Shown here piece by piece: positions 1-5,754 of a DNA stretch of 6,050 nucleotides (the stretch's first letter is position 1; every line of letters begins with the position of its first letter). This stretch comes from Candidatus Agathobaculum merdigallinarum. Lineage in GTDB: Bacteria > Bacillota > Clostridia > Oscillospirales > Butyricicoccaceae. The notes under the pieces were generated by a model, which saw only the letters and a list, made by a program, of their open reading frames with translations, had not been told where the DNA came from and did not search any database. The position numbers were made by a program, and so were the translations under genes. The stretch spans positions 1 to 6,050 of the forward strand of contig DXDO01000144.1 in the NCBI GenBank assembly GCA_019115425.1, written 5' to 3'.

Positions 1-28
1 ATTGTATATTTTCTTCTACTTAATACAA

Positions 29-655
29 TTAGTAAAATTCAAACAACCTCCCTGCTGCGCCCATTTCATCAAACAGCAGGAACCGCCCGACGAATGCCGC
101 CGCAGCACACAGCATCAAATCTCTCGCGCACCCATTTTTCTGCCCTGTACCGCGTTTAAAAAAATAAGATACTATACGAAACAATAGTAATCCCAGCACT
201 GCGCCCAGCGCATTCAGCAACAAATCATCCACATCCGTGCGCCGGTTATTGAGCAGTTGGCTTAATTCGATCACGAGCGAAACCAACAGCCCGCACGCCG
301 CAACACACCTGACACTATCCCATTTCCGGCAAAAGGCGGGCAGCAGTACGCCCAGCGGCAGAAACAACACGATATTGAGCAGATGGCCGGTCGGATCGAT
401 CCCCTGCGAAAAAGGCAGCAGATTGACCTGCGCCGGATTCCATTCCAGCCCGTACCATAGTGCATCAGAAAGCGTCCCAGCGCCGGTCACATGCAGCATA
501 CCAAAGAGATAGCCGAGCAGCAATGCCATCTGCCAGACCGAAAGCCCATTTTCCTGCCCACACCGCTTATCCCGCACGCGCGTTAGAACGTACACCGCCG
601 TACCCGGCGCCAATACGGTCAATAGTTCATATCCGGTCAGCAGCCATTGTTTCAT
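29..655 (-). CDS. VanZ family membrane protein
   Basis: Encodes 208 residues of a hydrophobic VanZ-like protein. The family is named after the teicoplanin-resistance protein VanZ, but most members have no known biochemical role. Family signatures are visible: N94-I-V-L-F-L-P-L-G (residues 94-102), then E130-L-S-Q followed by R139-x-D-V-D-D and N148-x-x-G (about 130-151). Hydrophobic stretches at roughly 8-25, 41-58, 92-108, 115-135, 143-165 and 179-195 suggest five or six membrane helices. The ATG at 655 is preceded by an AGGGAGGG ribosome binding site with 6-nt spacing, so this start is well supported; the stop is TAA at 29-31. It lies 99 nt downstream of the DUF1622 gene on the same strand. 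No strong terminator separates them, so co-transcription is possible. The family call is firm. A resistance function should not be inferred from the name. Confidence 0.9.
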   Translation of the reverse strand: MKQWLLTGYELLTVLAPGTAVYVLTRVRDKRCGQENGLSVWQMALLLGYLFGMLHVTGAGTLSDALWYGLEWNPAQVNLLPFSQGIDPTGHLLNIVLFLPLGVLLPAFCRKWDSVRCVAACGLLVSLVIELSQLLNNRRTDVDDLLLNALGAVLGLLLFRIVSYFFKRGTGQKNGCARDLMLCAAAAFVGRFLLFDEMGAAGRLFEFY

Positions 656-690
656 TGGTATCCCTCCCTGTGCATTCAGGATACCAGAAA

Positions 691-725
691 ATTCTTAAGC
701 GCTTCGGCAGATCATTCTTAAGAAT
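691..725. repeat. Direct repeat ATTCTTAAG x2 with a palindrome, upstream of vanZ-like gene
   Basis: The 9-mer ATTCTTAAG occurs at 691-699 and again at 714-722, 23 bp apart from start to start. The second copy extends into the 12-bp perfect palindrome ATTCTTAAGAAT (714-725). The pair lies in the short gap between the DUF1622 stop and the VanZ start, where a promoter or operator for the VanZ gene would be expected. Two copies about two helical turns apart on one DNA face is a layout typical of tandem regulator sites. No regulator can be named from the sequence. Confidence 0.45.
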
Positions 726-754
726 TACGAAAGGCGGCCGCTCCGAGTACCACT

Positions 755-1093
755 TCACAGCTCCGTCTGTTGTTCTCCCGTGGCCTGCTCCTCGTTTTTG
801 ATCTCCCAATGGATGAGCAGCGTCAGCGCGGCCCGCAGTAGGATGATCGCGCCGACAAGTAATATCTCTGTGAACTCGCGCACGACCACTGTGCGCAGGA
901 TCTCGCTGCCCAGCTTGAACTCCAGCCCCAGCGCCATGCCCTTGGCGAGCCGCAGTCGGGTCATCGGATCACGCCGGATACAGCCCACAATCCCCAGTAT
1001 ACCCGTAACCACAATGACAGCCACACCTGTGTATTCAAACAGCAGTATCGCCCCATCGGTTAACACCGCCAGCGCCGTATGCAGTCCCGCCAT
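755..1093 (-). CDS. DUF1622 family small membrane protein
   Basis: Encodes 112 residues, close to the usual size of DUF1622 proteins, a family of small integral membrane proteins of unknown function. A long hydrophobic segment spans residues about 15-39. It is followed by a basic stretch and the family-like core R-L-A-K-G-M-A-L-G-L-E-F-K-L-G-S-E-I-L-R-T-V (about 47-68), then a second hydrophobic helix (about 74-93) ending in L-L-I-H-W-E-I-K, which resembles the family's C-terminal L-x-x-E-I motif. The tail is charged and Gln/Glu-rich. I chose the ATG at 1093 because GGGGAG sits about 9 nt upstream. A longer in-frame ATG at 1165 falls inside the trpB terminator hairpin and has no ribosome binding site. 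The gene lies just after trpB on the same strand but behind that terminator, so it is probably transcribed mainly from its own promoter, which I could not identify with confidence. Confidence 0.82.
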   Translation of the reverse strand: MAGLHTALAVLTDGAILLFEYTGVAVIVVTGILGIVGCIRRDPMTRLRLAKGMALGLEFKLGSEILRTVVVREFTEILLVGAIILLRAALTLLIHWEIKNEEQATGEQQTEL

Positions 1094-1149
1094 ATCTACC
1101 ACTCCCCTGCTCGGATATCCCATAGTATGCCGCGTTGAGCTGTGCGCAT

Positions 1150-1180
1150 ACAAAAAGGACTGCAAAGCAGCCCTTTTTGT
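1150..1180 (-). terminator. Intrinsic terminator of trpB
   Basis: A hairpin with 14-nt arms (1150-1163 and 1167-1180) has a single A/C mismatch on the plus strand, which is a G-U wobble in the minus-strand RNA, and a 3-nt loop. The arms end in an A/T run, so transcripts from either side end in a U tract. It starts 12 nt after the trpB TAA stop, placing it as the trpB terminator. The symmetry of the A and T runs would also stop any plus-strand antisense transcript. Confidence 0.88.
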
Positions 1181-1192
1181 AAAGAAAATCCT

Positions 1193-2560
1193 TTAGCCGA
1201 TCTGCGGCAGGGTATCGAAGCCCACCTGCAATTCCTCGTCTGTGGGCACATGGTTTTTCATCATGCCGTTGTGGTAGGCCTCGTACGCCGACATATCGAA
1301 GTAGCCCGTGCCGGTCAGTCCGAACAGGATGGTCTTGGCCTCGCCAGTCTCTCTGCATTTCAGCGCCTCGTCGATCGCGCAGCGGATCGCGTGCGAGGAT
1401 TCGGGCGCGGGCAGGATGGTCTCGACCTTGGCGAACTGCACCGCTGCGTCAAACACATCGGTCTGCTTAACGGATATCGCTTCCATGTAGCCGTCATGAT
1501 ACAGTTTGGACAGGATCGGGCTCATGCCATGGTAGCGCAGGCCGCCCGCGTGGTTGGCCGCCGGCATAAAGCCGTTGCCCAGCGTATACATGCGCGCGAG
1601 CGGGGTGACGTGGCCGGTGTCACAGAAGTCATAGGCGTACTTGCCACGCGTAAACGATGGGCAGGACGCAGGCTCGACCGCAATGATACGTGGATCAGCC
1701 TTGCCGGTCAGCTTATCCTGCATGAACGGCGCGATCAGGCCGCCGAGGTTGGAGCCGCCGCCCGCGCAGCCGATGACGATGTCCGGATATTCGTCCAGCA
1801 TCTCCATCGCCTGTTTACTCTCGAGACCAATGATCGACTGGTGCAGCAGCACCTGATTGAGCACCGAGCCGAGCACATAGCGGTACCCCTCATGCGTGGT
1901 CGCGACCTCGACCGCTTCCGAAATCGCGCAGCCGAGCGATCCTCCGGTGTTCGGGTCGTGTGCAAGGATGGCGCGGCCTGCCTCGGTCGTGTTCGATGGT
2001 GAAGGCGTCACATCCGCGCCGAAGGTCTGCATGACCGCCTTTCGATAAGGCTTCTGCTCATAGGACACCTTTACCATATAGACCTTGAGGTCCAGCCCGA
2101 AGTACGCGCACGCCTCGGAGAGCGCCGTGCCCCACTGGCCGGCTCCTGTCTCGGTCGTCAGGCCCTTGAGGCCCTGCTCCTTGGCGTAATACGCCTGCGC
2201 AATAGCGGAATTGAGCTTGTGTGAGCCGGAGGTGTTGTTGCCCTCGAACTTGTAGTAGATTTTCGCCGGTGTATCGAGTGCCTTTTCCAGATTATATGCG
2301 CGGCACAGCGGCGACGGCCGGTACAGCTTATACATATCAAGGATCGGCTCGGGGATATCGAAATACCGTGTGGTGCAGTCCAGCTCCTGCTGGGCGAGCT
2401 TTTCACAGAAGATCGGGTACAGCGCTTCGACGGGAAGCGGCTCGTGCGTGCCGGGGTGGATCAACGGGTCGGGCTGTTCCTTCATATCGGCGCGCAGGTT
2501 ATACCACTGCCCCGGCATCTGGTCTTCGGTTAAATACAGTCTGTGCGGAATCTTCGCCAT
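1193..2560 (-). CDS. trpB: Tryptophan synthase beta chain, TrpB2-type (PLP-dependent)
   Basis: Encodes 455 residues, the size of the TrpB2 subfamily rather than the roughly 400 of classical TrpB1. The enzyme is cytoplasmic and is expected to join indole with L-serine to give L-tryptophan using pyridoxal phosphate. The TrpB2-type N-terminal extension is present, with M-P-G-Q-W-Y-N-L at 15-22. The PLP lysine is K115 in G-S-H-K-L-N-S-A. The acid residue of the active site is E137 in T-T-E-T-G-A-G-Q-W-G. The phosphate-binding loop is G-G-G-S-N at 267-271. All key residues are intact. The ATG at 2560 has AAAGGAGAG about 9 nt upstream. No trpA accompanies it, consistent with TrpB2 proteins, which generally do not form the classical alpha-beta complex. 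Transcription is controlled by the Trp T-box leader directly upstream and ends at the hairpin at 1150-1180. Other reactions of TrpB2-like enzymes cannot be excluded, but the Trp control argues for tryptophan supply. Confidence 0.96.
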   Translation of the reverse strand: MAKIPHRLYLTEDQMPGQWYNLRADMKEQPDPLIHPGTHEPLPVEALYPIFCEKLAQQELDCTTRYFDIPEPILDMYKLYRPSPLCRAYNLEKALDTPAKIYYKFEGNNTSGSHKLNSAIAQAYYAKEQGLKGLTTETGAGQWGTALSEACAYFGLDLKVYMVKVSYEQKPYRKAVMQTFGADVTPSPSNTTEAGRAILAHDPNTGGSLGCAISEAVEVATTHEGYRYVLGSVLNQVLLHQSIIGLESKQAMEMLDEYPDIVIGCAGGGSNLGGLIAPFMQDKLTGKADPRIIAVEPASCPSFTRGKYAYDFCDTGHVTPLARMYTLGNGFMPAANHAGGLRYHGMSPILSKLYHDGYMEAISVKQTDVFDAAVQFAKVETILPAPESSHAIRCAIDEALKCRETGEAKTILFGLTGTGYFDMSAYEAYHNGMMKNHVPTDEELQVGFDTLPQIG

Positions 2561-2616
2561 GGTAAGTTCTCTCCTTTAGTATGATATGATATTTGTCAGC
2601 GCCGGAATTGGAATAC

Positions 2617-2655
2617 AAAAGGCTCCTGCCCCATGTATTCCATGGGACAGGAGCC
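2617..2655 (-). terminator. T-box attenuator terminator
   Basis: A 15-bp stem (2655-2641 paired with 2635-2621, one G-U wobble) closes on the loop GAATA and is followed by UUUU (2620-2617). The 5' arm overlaps the 3' side of the expected T-box antiterminator, since GGCTC at 2655-2651 can instead pair with GAGC at 2667-2664. Termination and antitermination are therefore mutually exclusive, as expected for transcriptional T-boxes. Confidence 0.93.
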
Positions 2656-2904
2656 TGAAAACAGCTCTTGCGGTACCACCCAAGTTGACGCAGAATGCGC
2701 CCGCTCACTTTCGCGCATCCGACAATGCACGCTCCCCTGATAACGGGCGGAGTCCCCGTCGCAGATACTCGGGATGTGATCCCTTTCGCCTTGCCCTGAT
2801 AAAGTCCATTCACTGGGTCCTTGCCTGCCGCGATCGCACCGCCCGCGGCTCTCTGAGAGGTTTGGTCTCCCTGCTACTCGTCTTCGTCATTGGTTTTTCG
2901 GTAT
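2617..2904 (-). ncRNA. T-box riboswitch, tryptophan-specific (UGG specifier)
   Basis: This 5' leader of trpB senses the charging state of tRNA-Trp and lets RNA polymerase read through when the tRNA is uncharged. In transcription order the minus strand shows an AGUA S-turn (2878-2875), and the AG bulge AGAGAG (2854-2849) leading into a 6-bp stem (2849-2844 with 2832-2827) capped by a loop that contains GGUGCGA. The specifier context GUGAAUGGAC follows, with UGG at 2808-2806. Next come a small stem with arms ACGGG and CCCGU near 2760-2742, the conserved T-box GGGUGGUACCGC (2681-2670) and the intrinsic terminator. UGG is the tryptophan codon and matches the downstream gene. The 5' end is inferred from the promoter. 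The T-box core is certain; the specifier assignment is strong but was made by eye. Confidence 0.93.
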
Positions 2905-2910
2905 GGTCAC

Positions 2911-2939
2911 AGTATATTCGCAATCAAAGGGTTTGTCAA
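2911..2939 (-). promoter_or_regulatory. Promoter of the T-box/trpB transcript
   Basis: On the minus strand a perfect -35 box TTGACA (2939-2934) is separated by exactly 17 nt from the -10 box TATACT (2916-2911). The upstream stretch at 2941-2970 is very AT-rich and could act as an UP element. Transcription should start near 2904, immediately before the T-box stem I. A near-consensus promoter fits control by attenuation rather than by initiation. Confidence 0.9.
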
Positions 2940-2940
2940 G

Positions 2941-2997
2941 CACATTTTGAGAATTTATATAAATTATTATGGTGATATTTTCTTGTCATAATAGTTT
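2941..2997. other. AT-rich intergenic stretch
   Basis: This stretch lies between the stop of the 78-residue membrane protein gene and the trpB promoter, and both read on the minus strand. It is far more AT-rich than the rest of the window. A weak inverted repeat (TATTATG 2965-2971 with CATAATA 2987-2993, 15-nt loop) is present but too weak and AT-only to call a terminator. I see no gene in it. Confidence 0.5.
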
Positions 2998-3234
2998 TTA
3001 TTCTTTGGGATCGCCTTCCGGCCTGCCTGCCAGCTCGTCGAGGCGCTTTTCCAGTTTTTCGATGCGGCAGATCAAACCATACAGCGCCCAGACCAGCAGG
3101 GCGAGCGGAACAGGCACGAGGAACGCCGCCAGCATCGAATCTGACGCCCCCAGCGCGCTTATGATGTCCACGAATAGAAAGATCACCAGAAAACAGATGA
3201 CGTAAATCCCCAAAAACGTACCGAGCTTTTTCAT
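2998..3234 (-). CDS. Small two-helix membrane protein, unknown function
   Basis: I do not recognise the family. The protein is 78 residues: M-K-K followed by a hydrophobic helix (about 5-28), a short polar turn around A-S-D-S, a second hydrophobic helix (about 34-54), and a charged tail (about 56-78). The tail begins R-I-E-K-L-E-K-R-L-D-E-L, which has heptad-like leucine spacing and may form a short coiled coil. The positive N-terminus and charged tail suggest both ends face the cytoplasm. I chose the ATG at 3234 because a GGGGG stretch lies about 8-12 nt upstream and a good promoter ends at 3257; a longer in-frame ATG at 3312 lies upstream of that promoter. The gene is divergent from the operon starting at 3386 and upstream of, but not joined to, the trpB unit. 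It is probably real because it has a promoter, a plausible start and clear membrane-protein composition. Confidence 0.72.
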   Translation of the reverse strand: MKKLGTFLGIYVICFLVIFLFVDIISALGASDSMLAAFLVPVPLALLVWALYGLICRIEKLEKRLDELAGRPEGDPKE

Positions 3235-3256
3235 CCTGCGCGCCCCCTTTTTCTTT

Positions 3257-3285
3257 ATCTTAGCCAATGGATCATATACGGTCAA
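3257..3285 (-). promoter_or_regulatory. Promoter of the 78-residue membrane protein gene
   Basis: On the minus strand, TTGACC (3285-3280) and TAAGAT (3262-3257) are separated by 17 nt. Each box matches the SigA consensus at five of six positions. The predicted start near 3250 leaves a leader of about 16 nt before the ATG at 3234. Confidence 0.72.
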
Positions 3286-3303
3286 TCCGCAAAACAGACA
3301 AAA

Positions 3304-3326
3304 GCGCGGCACATTTATTGCCGCGC
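3304..3326. promoter_or_regulatory. Inverted repeat between divergent promoters (possible operator)
   Basis: GCGCGGCA (3304-3311) and TGCCGCGC (3319-3326) form a perfect 8-bp inverted repeat around a 7-nt AT-rich centre. It overlaps the likely -35 box (3318-3323) of the rightward promoter, so a bound regulator would block it. Read on the minus strand, the hairpin is followed by TTTT, so a terminator of leftward antisense RNA is the alternative. Confidence 0.5.
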
Positions 3327-3346
3327 CGACGCGGCTGTGCTATAAT
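3318..3346 (+). promoter_or_regulatory. Promoter of the LRR-VWA-ATPase operon
   Basis: A perfect -10 box TATAAT lies at 3341-3346. At 17-nt spacing the -35 position reads TTGCCG (3318-3323), four of six matches to consensus. The predicted start near 3353 leaves about 33 nt of leader before the ATG at 3386. The -35 box is partly inside the inverted repeat at 3304-3326. Confidence 0.7.
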
Positions 3347-3385
3347 CAAAGCCGGACAGAAAATCCGATGAAAGGAGAGCGCGCC

Positions 3386-4360
3386 ATGCGTATGATCGAG
3401 GGCGAAAACGAGCTGCTGCTGACCTGCATGGAAACGCCGGACGGTGTTTCCGTGCTCCGCTGCGAAACGCGGGACGATGACGTGCGCCTGCCGGACGAGA
3501 TCGGCGGCGCGCCGGTCGTGTCGCTCGGCGGCTACGCGCTCAGCGAGCGCGCGCCCGACCTCACAGGCCGCGGCACCTTCCGCGTGCGCGTGACCTGCGG
3601 CGGGCCGGAGCCTGTACACGACGCAAACGCTATCCGCGCGGTCACGCTGCCGAAACACCTGCAAAGCGTGGGAAGCTATGCGTTTTACAACTGCCGCCGG
3701 CTGGAAACCCTGACCCTTTCGGGCGATCTGAGCGATTTCGGCGGCGATGCGCTGATGAACTGCCGCGCGCTGCGGCATATCCGGCTGCATGCTGATCCCG
3801 CCGCGCCTACCTGCCTGCACCGCGTACTCGGCGAGCACGCAGGCGAGCTGGACGTGATGTTCCTGCATGGCGGCGCGCGCATCCGCCTGCTGTTCCCCGC
3901 CTACTCCGAAGAGCTGGAAACACTTGCGCCCGCGCACATCTTCCAGCGCCGCATCCACGGCGCGGGGTACGGCTACCGCCAATGCTTTGAAAGCGGCGTG
4001 CTCCATTTCCGCGGCTACGACCTCGCGCTGGAAAGCCTGCTCGACCGCCACGACTTCAGCGTGGCCGCCCGCGTGGCCGTGCGGCGGCTCGCCGCGCCGT
4101 ATCAGCTGGCGGACGCTGCCCGCGCTGCGTATCTGGACTGCCTGCGCGCCCACGGCGGCGCGCTCGCGCGCGGCTGCGCCGCAGCCGGGGAAAGCGCCGC
4201 GCTCAGCTTCCTGCTGTCGCTCGGCGTGCTCTCGCGCGAGGACATCGCCGCCGCCTGCGATACCGCCCGCGAGAAGGAGCAGACCGCCGCGCTGTCCGTA
4301 CTGCTGGCCGCCCTCGGGCAGAACATCCCCAAGGGACGGGCAAAATCGTTTGACCTGTGA
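3386..4360 (+). CDS. BspA-type leucine-rich-repeat protein, first gene of a VWA/MoxR operon
   Basis: Encodes 324 residues without a signal peptide or membrane helix, so it is probably cytoplasmic. The N-terminal half carries degenerate BspA-like (LRR_5 type) repeats: V-R-L-P-D-E-I-G-G-A-P-V-V-S-L-G-G-Y-A-L at 33-52, I-R-A-V-T-L-P ... V-G-S-Y-A-F-Y-N-C-R-R-L at about 83-106, and F-G-G-D-A-L-M-N-C-R-A-L at 118-129. Such repeats usually bind proteins. The C-terminal half (about 210-312) is Ala/Leu-rich and helical; A-A-L-S-F-L-L-S-L-G and A-A-L-S-V-L-L-A-A-L-G (about 271-311) look like helical or ankyrin-like repeat units. I chose the ATG at 3386 because AAAGGAG (3371-3377) is 8 nt upstream; an in-frame ATG at 3368 precedes that site. 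The VWA gene starts 51 nt downstream. A role as adaptor or client of the VWA/ATPase pair is inferred from position only. Confidence 0.8.
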   Translation: MRMIEGENELLLTCMETPDGVSVLRCETRDDDVRLPDEIGGAPVVSLGGYALSERAPDLTGRGTFRVRVTCGGPEPVHDANAIRAVTLPKHLQSVGSYAFYNCRRLETLTLSGDLSDFGGDALMNCRALRHIRLHADPAAPTCLHRVLGEHAGELDVMFLHGGARIRLLFPAYSEELETLAPAHIFQRRIHGAGYGYRQCFESGVLHFRGYDLALESLLDRHDFSVAARVAVRRLAAPYQLADAARAAYLDCLRAHGGALARGCAAAGESAALSFLLSLGVLSREDIAAACDTAREKEQTAALSVLLAALGQNIPKGRAKSFDL

Positions 4361-4411
4361 CGAGCGGCGCGTCCCGTAGAAAGCATCCCAAACCGCCCAA
4401 GGAGGTGTCCC

Positions 4412-5704
4412 ATGCCCCAAAGCGAACGCTGGCGCAAAATCGGACGCGAGATCCTGTTTTCCGCCCGCACCGAACTGTATATGAGCCTGCCCTTTCTGGA
4501 CGAGGCGGTCTCCGCGCTTGCGGTCGCGGACGAGGGGTATGACACCGCCACCCTCGCGACCGACATGAAGCACCTGTATTTCAGCGGCGCGTGGCTGGCC
4601 CAGCAGCTCGAGCACGCGCGCACGCTGGTCAACCGCGCCTACCTGCACACCGTGTTCCACTGCCTGCTGCGCCATCCCGCCAAGGCGAAAAACCGCGACA
4701 CGCCGCTGTGGGACCTTGCGTGCGATATCGCGGTCGAAAGCATGCTCGATTCGCTCGACTACCGCTGTTTGCGCGAGGATAAGCCCTCCGTCCGGCGGCA
4801 GAACGTCTACCGCCGGCTGCGCGCAGCCATGCCCGTGCTGACCGCCGAGGCGGTTTACCGCCAGTTCCGGCGCGAACGCCTGAACTCCTACGACTGCGCC
4901 ACGCTCGCCCGCGTGTTCTATGTGGACGACCACACGCTGTGGCCCGCGTCGGACGACGGCGGGCAGGACCGGCAGTGGCAGCAGACCGCCGCGCGCACCC
5001 AGACCGCGATGGAGACCGTGTTCAACAACCAGGCTGCGGGCGGCGACGCCGTGCGCGAGCAGCTCTCGGTCTCCGCGCAGCCGACGACCGACTACCGCGC
5101 GTTCCTGCGCCGGTTCGCCGCGCTGCGCGAAGAGGTCGCGATCGACGCGGATTCGTTCGACTACGGCTACTATGCCTACGGCCTGCGGCACTATGGCAAC
5201 ATGCCGCTGATCGAGCCGCTCGAGACGCGCGAGGTGCGCAAGATCGAGGATTTTGTCATCGCGATCGACACCTCAATGTCCACCTCGGGCGAGCTGGTGC
5301 GGCAGTTTTTATCCTACACCTATTCGCTGCTCATGGACAGCGAGAGCTTTTTCCGGCATATCAACCTGCGCATTTTGCAGTGCGACGACCAGCTCCGCTC
5401 GGACAAGCGCATCACAAACGAGCGCGACCTGCGCGACTATATGGATCACTTTGAGCTGATCGGCCAGTCCGCCACCGACTTCCGTCCGGTGTTCGAGCAC
5501 GTCGACCGTCTGGTCAGCGAGGGCGCGTTCCACCATCTGCGCGGGATCATCTACTTTACCGATGGGCTGGGGATCTACCCGAAAAAGCGGCCCAAATACG
5601 ACGCCGCTTTCGTCATGCTCGAGGGCGAAGCGTACCCTGAAAACGTCCCGCCCTGGGGCATCCGCGCCATATTGCGCGAAGCGGAGATCGTCTCGTCCTC
5701 ATAG
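4412..5704 (+). CDS. VWA-like domain protein (DUF2201 / putative metallopeptidase family)
   Basis: Encodes 430 residues. The N-terminal part (about 5-260) resembles the putative metallopeptidase-like domain that precedes a VWA-like domain in DUF2201 proteins. At the expected zinc site it reads H79-T-V-F-H83, so the catalytic Glu of HExxH is a Thr, while the following L-W-D-L-A-C-D105-I-A-V-E block is kept. The C-terminal VWA-like domain (about 270-430) has a complete MIDAS metal site: D286-x-S-x-S, T355 in A-T-D-F-R-P-V-F, and D384 in Y-F-T-D-G. The ATG at 4412 follows AAGGAGG (4399-4405) with 6-nt spacing, the strongest ribosome binding site here. There is no signal peptide or membrane helix. 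Proteins of this class are generally paired with a MoxR-type AAA ATPase, and one follows 50 nt downstream. The molecular client is unknown, and peptidase activity is doubtful given the lost Glu. Confidence 0.88.
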   Translation: MPQSERWRKIGREILFSARTELYMSLPFLDEAVSALAVADEGYDTATLATDMKHLYFSGAWLAQQLEHARTLVNRAYLHTVFHCLLRHPAKAKNRDTPLWDLACDIAVESMLDSLDYRCLREDKPSVRRQNVYRRLRAAMPVLTAEAVYRQFRRERLNSYDCATLARVFYVDDHTLWPASDDGGQDRQWQQTAARTQTAMETVFNNQAAGGDAVREQLSVSAQPTTDYRAFLRRFAALREEVAIDADSFDYGYYAYGLRHYGNMPLIEPLETREVRKIEDFVIAIDTSMSTSGELVRQFLSYTYSLLMDSESFFRHINLRILQCDDQLRSDKRITNERDLRDYMDHFELIGQSATDFRPVFEHVDRLVSEGAFHHLRGIIYFTDGLGIYPKKRPKYDAAFVMLEGEAYPENVPPWGIRAILREAEIVSSS

Positions 5705-5754
5705 GAGCGTACACCTGCCTGCCACCCTGCCGACCAAATACAAGGAGCCTGTTT

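Noticed and set aside
1094..1165. N-terminal extension of the DUF1622 protein from an ATG at 1165
   Set aside because: That ATG lies in the trpB terminator hairpin with no ribosome binding site. The 24 extra residues are polar and unlike the family, while the ATG at 1093 has GGGGAG at proper distance.
1142..2002. A 286-codon plus-strand open frame opposite trpB
   Set aside because: It begins just before the trpB terminator and is antisense to the fully conserved TrpB2 coding sequence. No ribosome binding site or recognisable domain is seen.
2499..2975. Open frames on both strands across the T-box leader
   Set aside because: The region is explained by a structured RNA. The frames have no ribosome binding sites and no family resemblance.
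2965..2993. Weak AT-only inverted repeat as a terminator for the 78-residue protein gene
   Set aside because: It has only 7 A/T-dominated pairs with a 15-nt loop and no following U tract on the minus strand.
3235..3312. Longer start at 3312 for the 78-residue membrane protein
   Set aside because: The extension would read through its own promoter (3257-3285) and into the inverted repeat.
3272..5191. A 639-codon open frame on the minus strand across the LRR and VWA genes
   Set aside because: It is antisense to two genes with clear domains and ribosome binding sites, runs through divergent promoters, and has the Ala/Arg/Gly/Val-rich low-complexity composition typical of GC-rich shadow frames.
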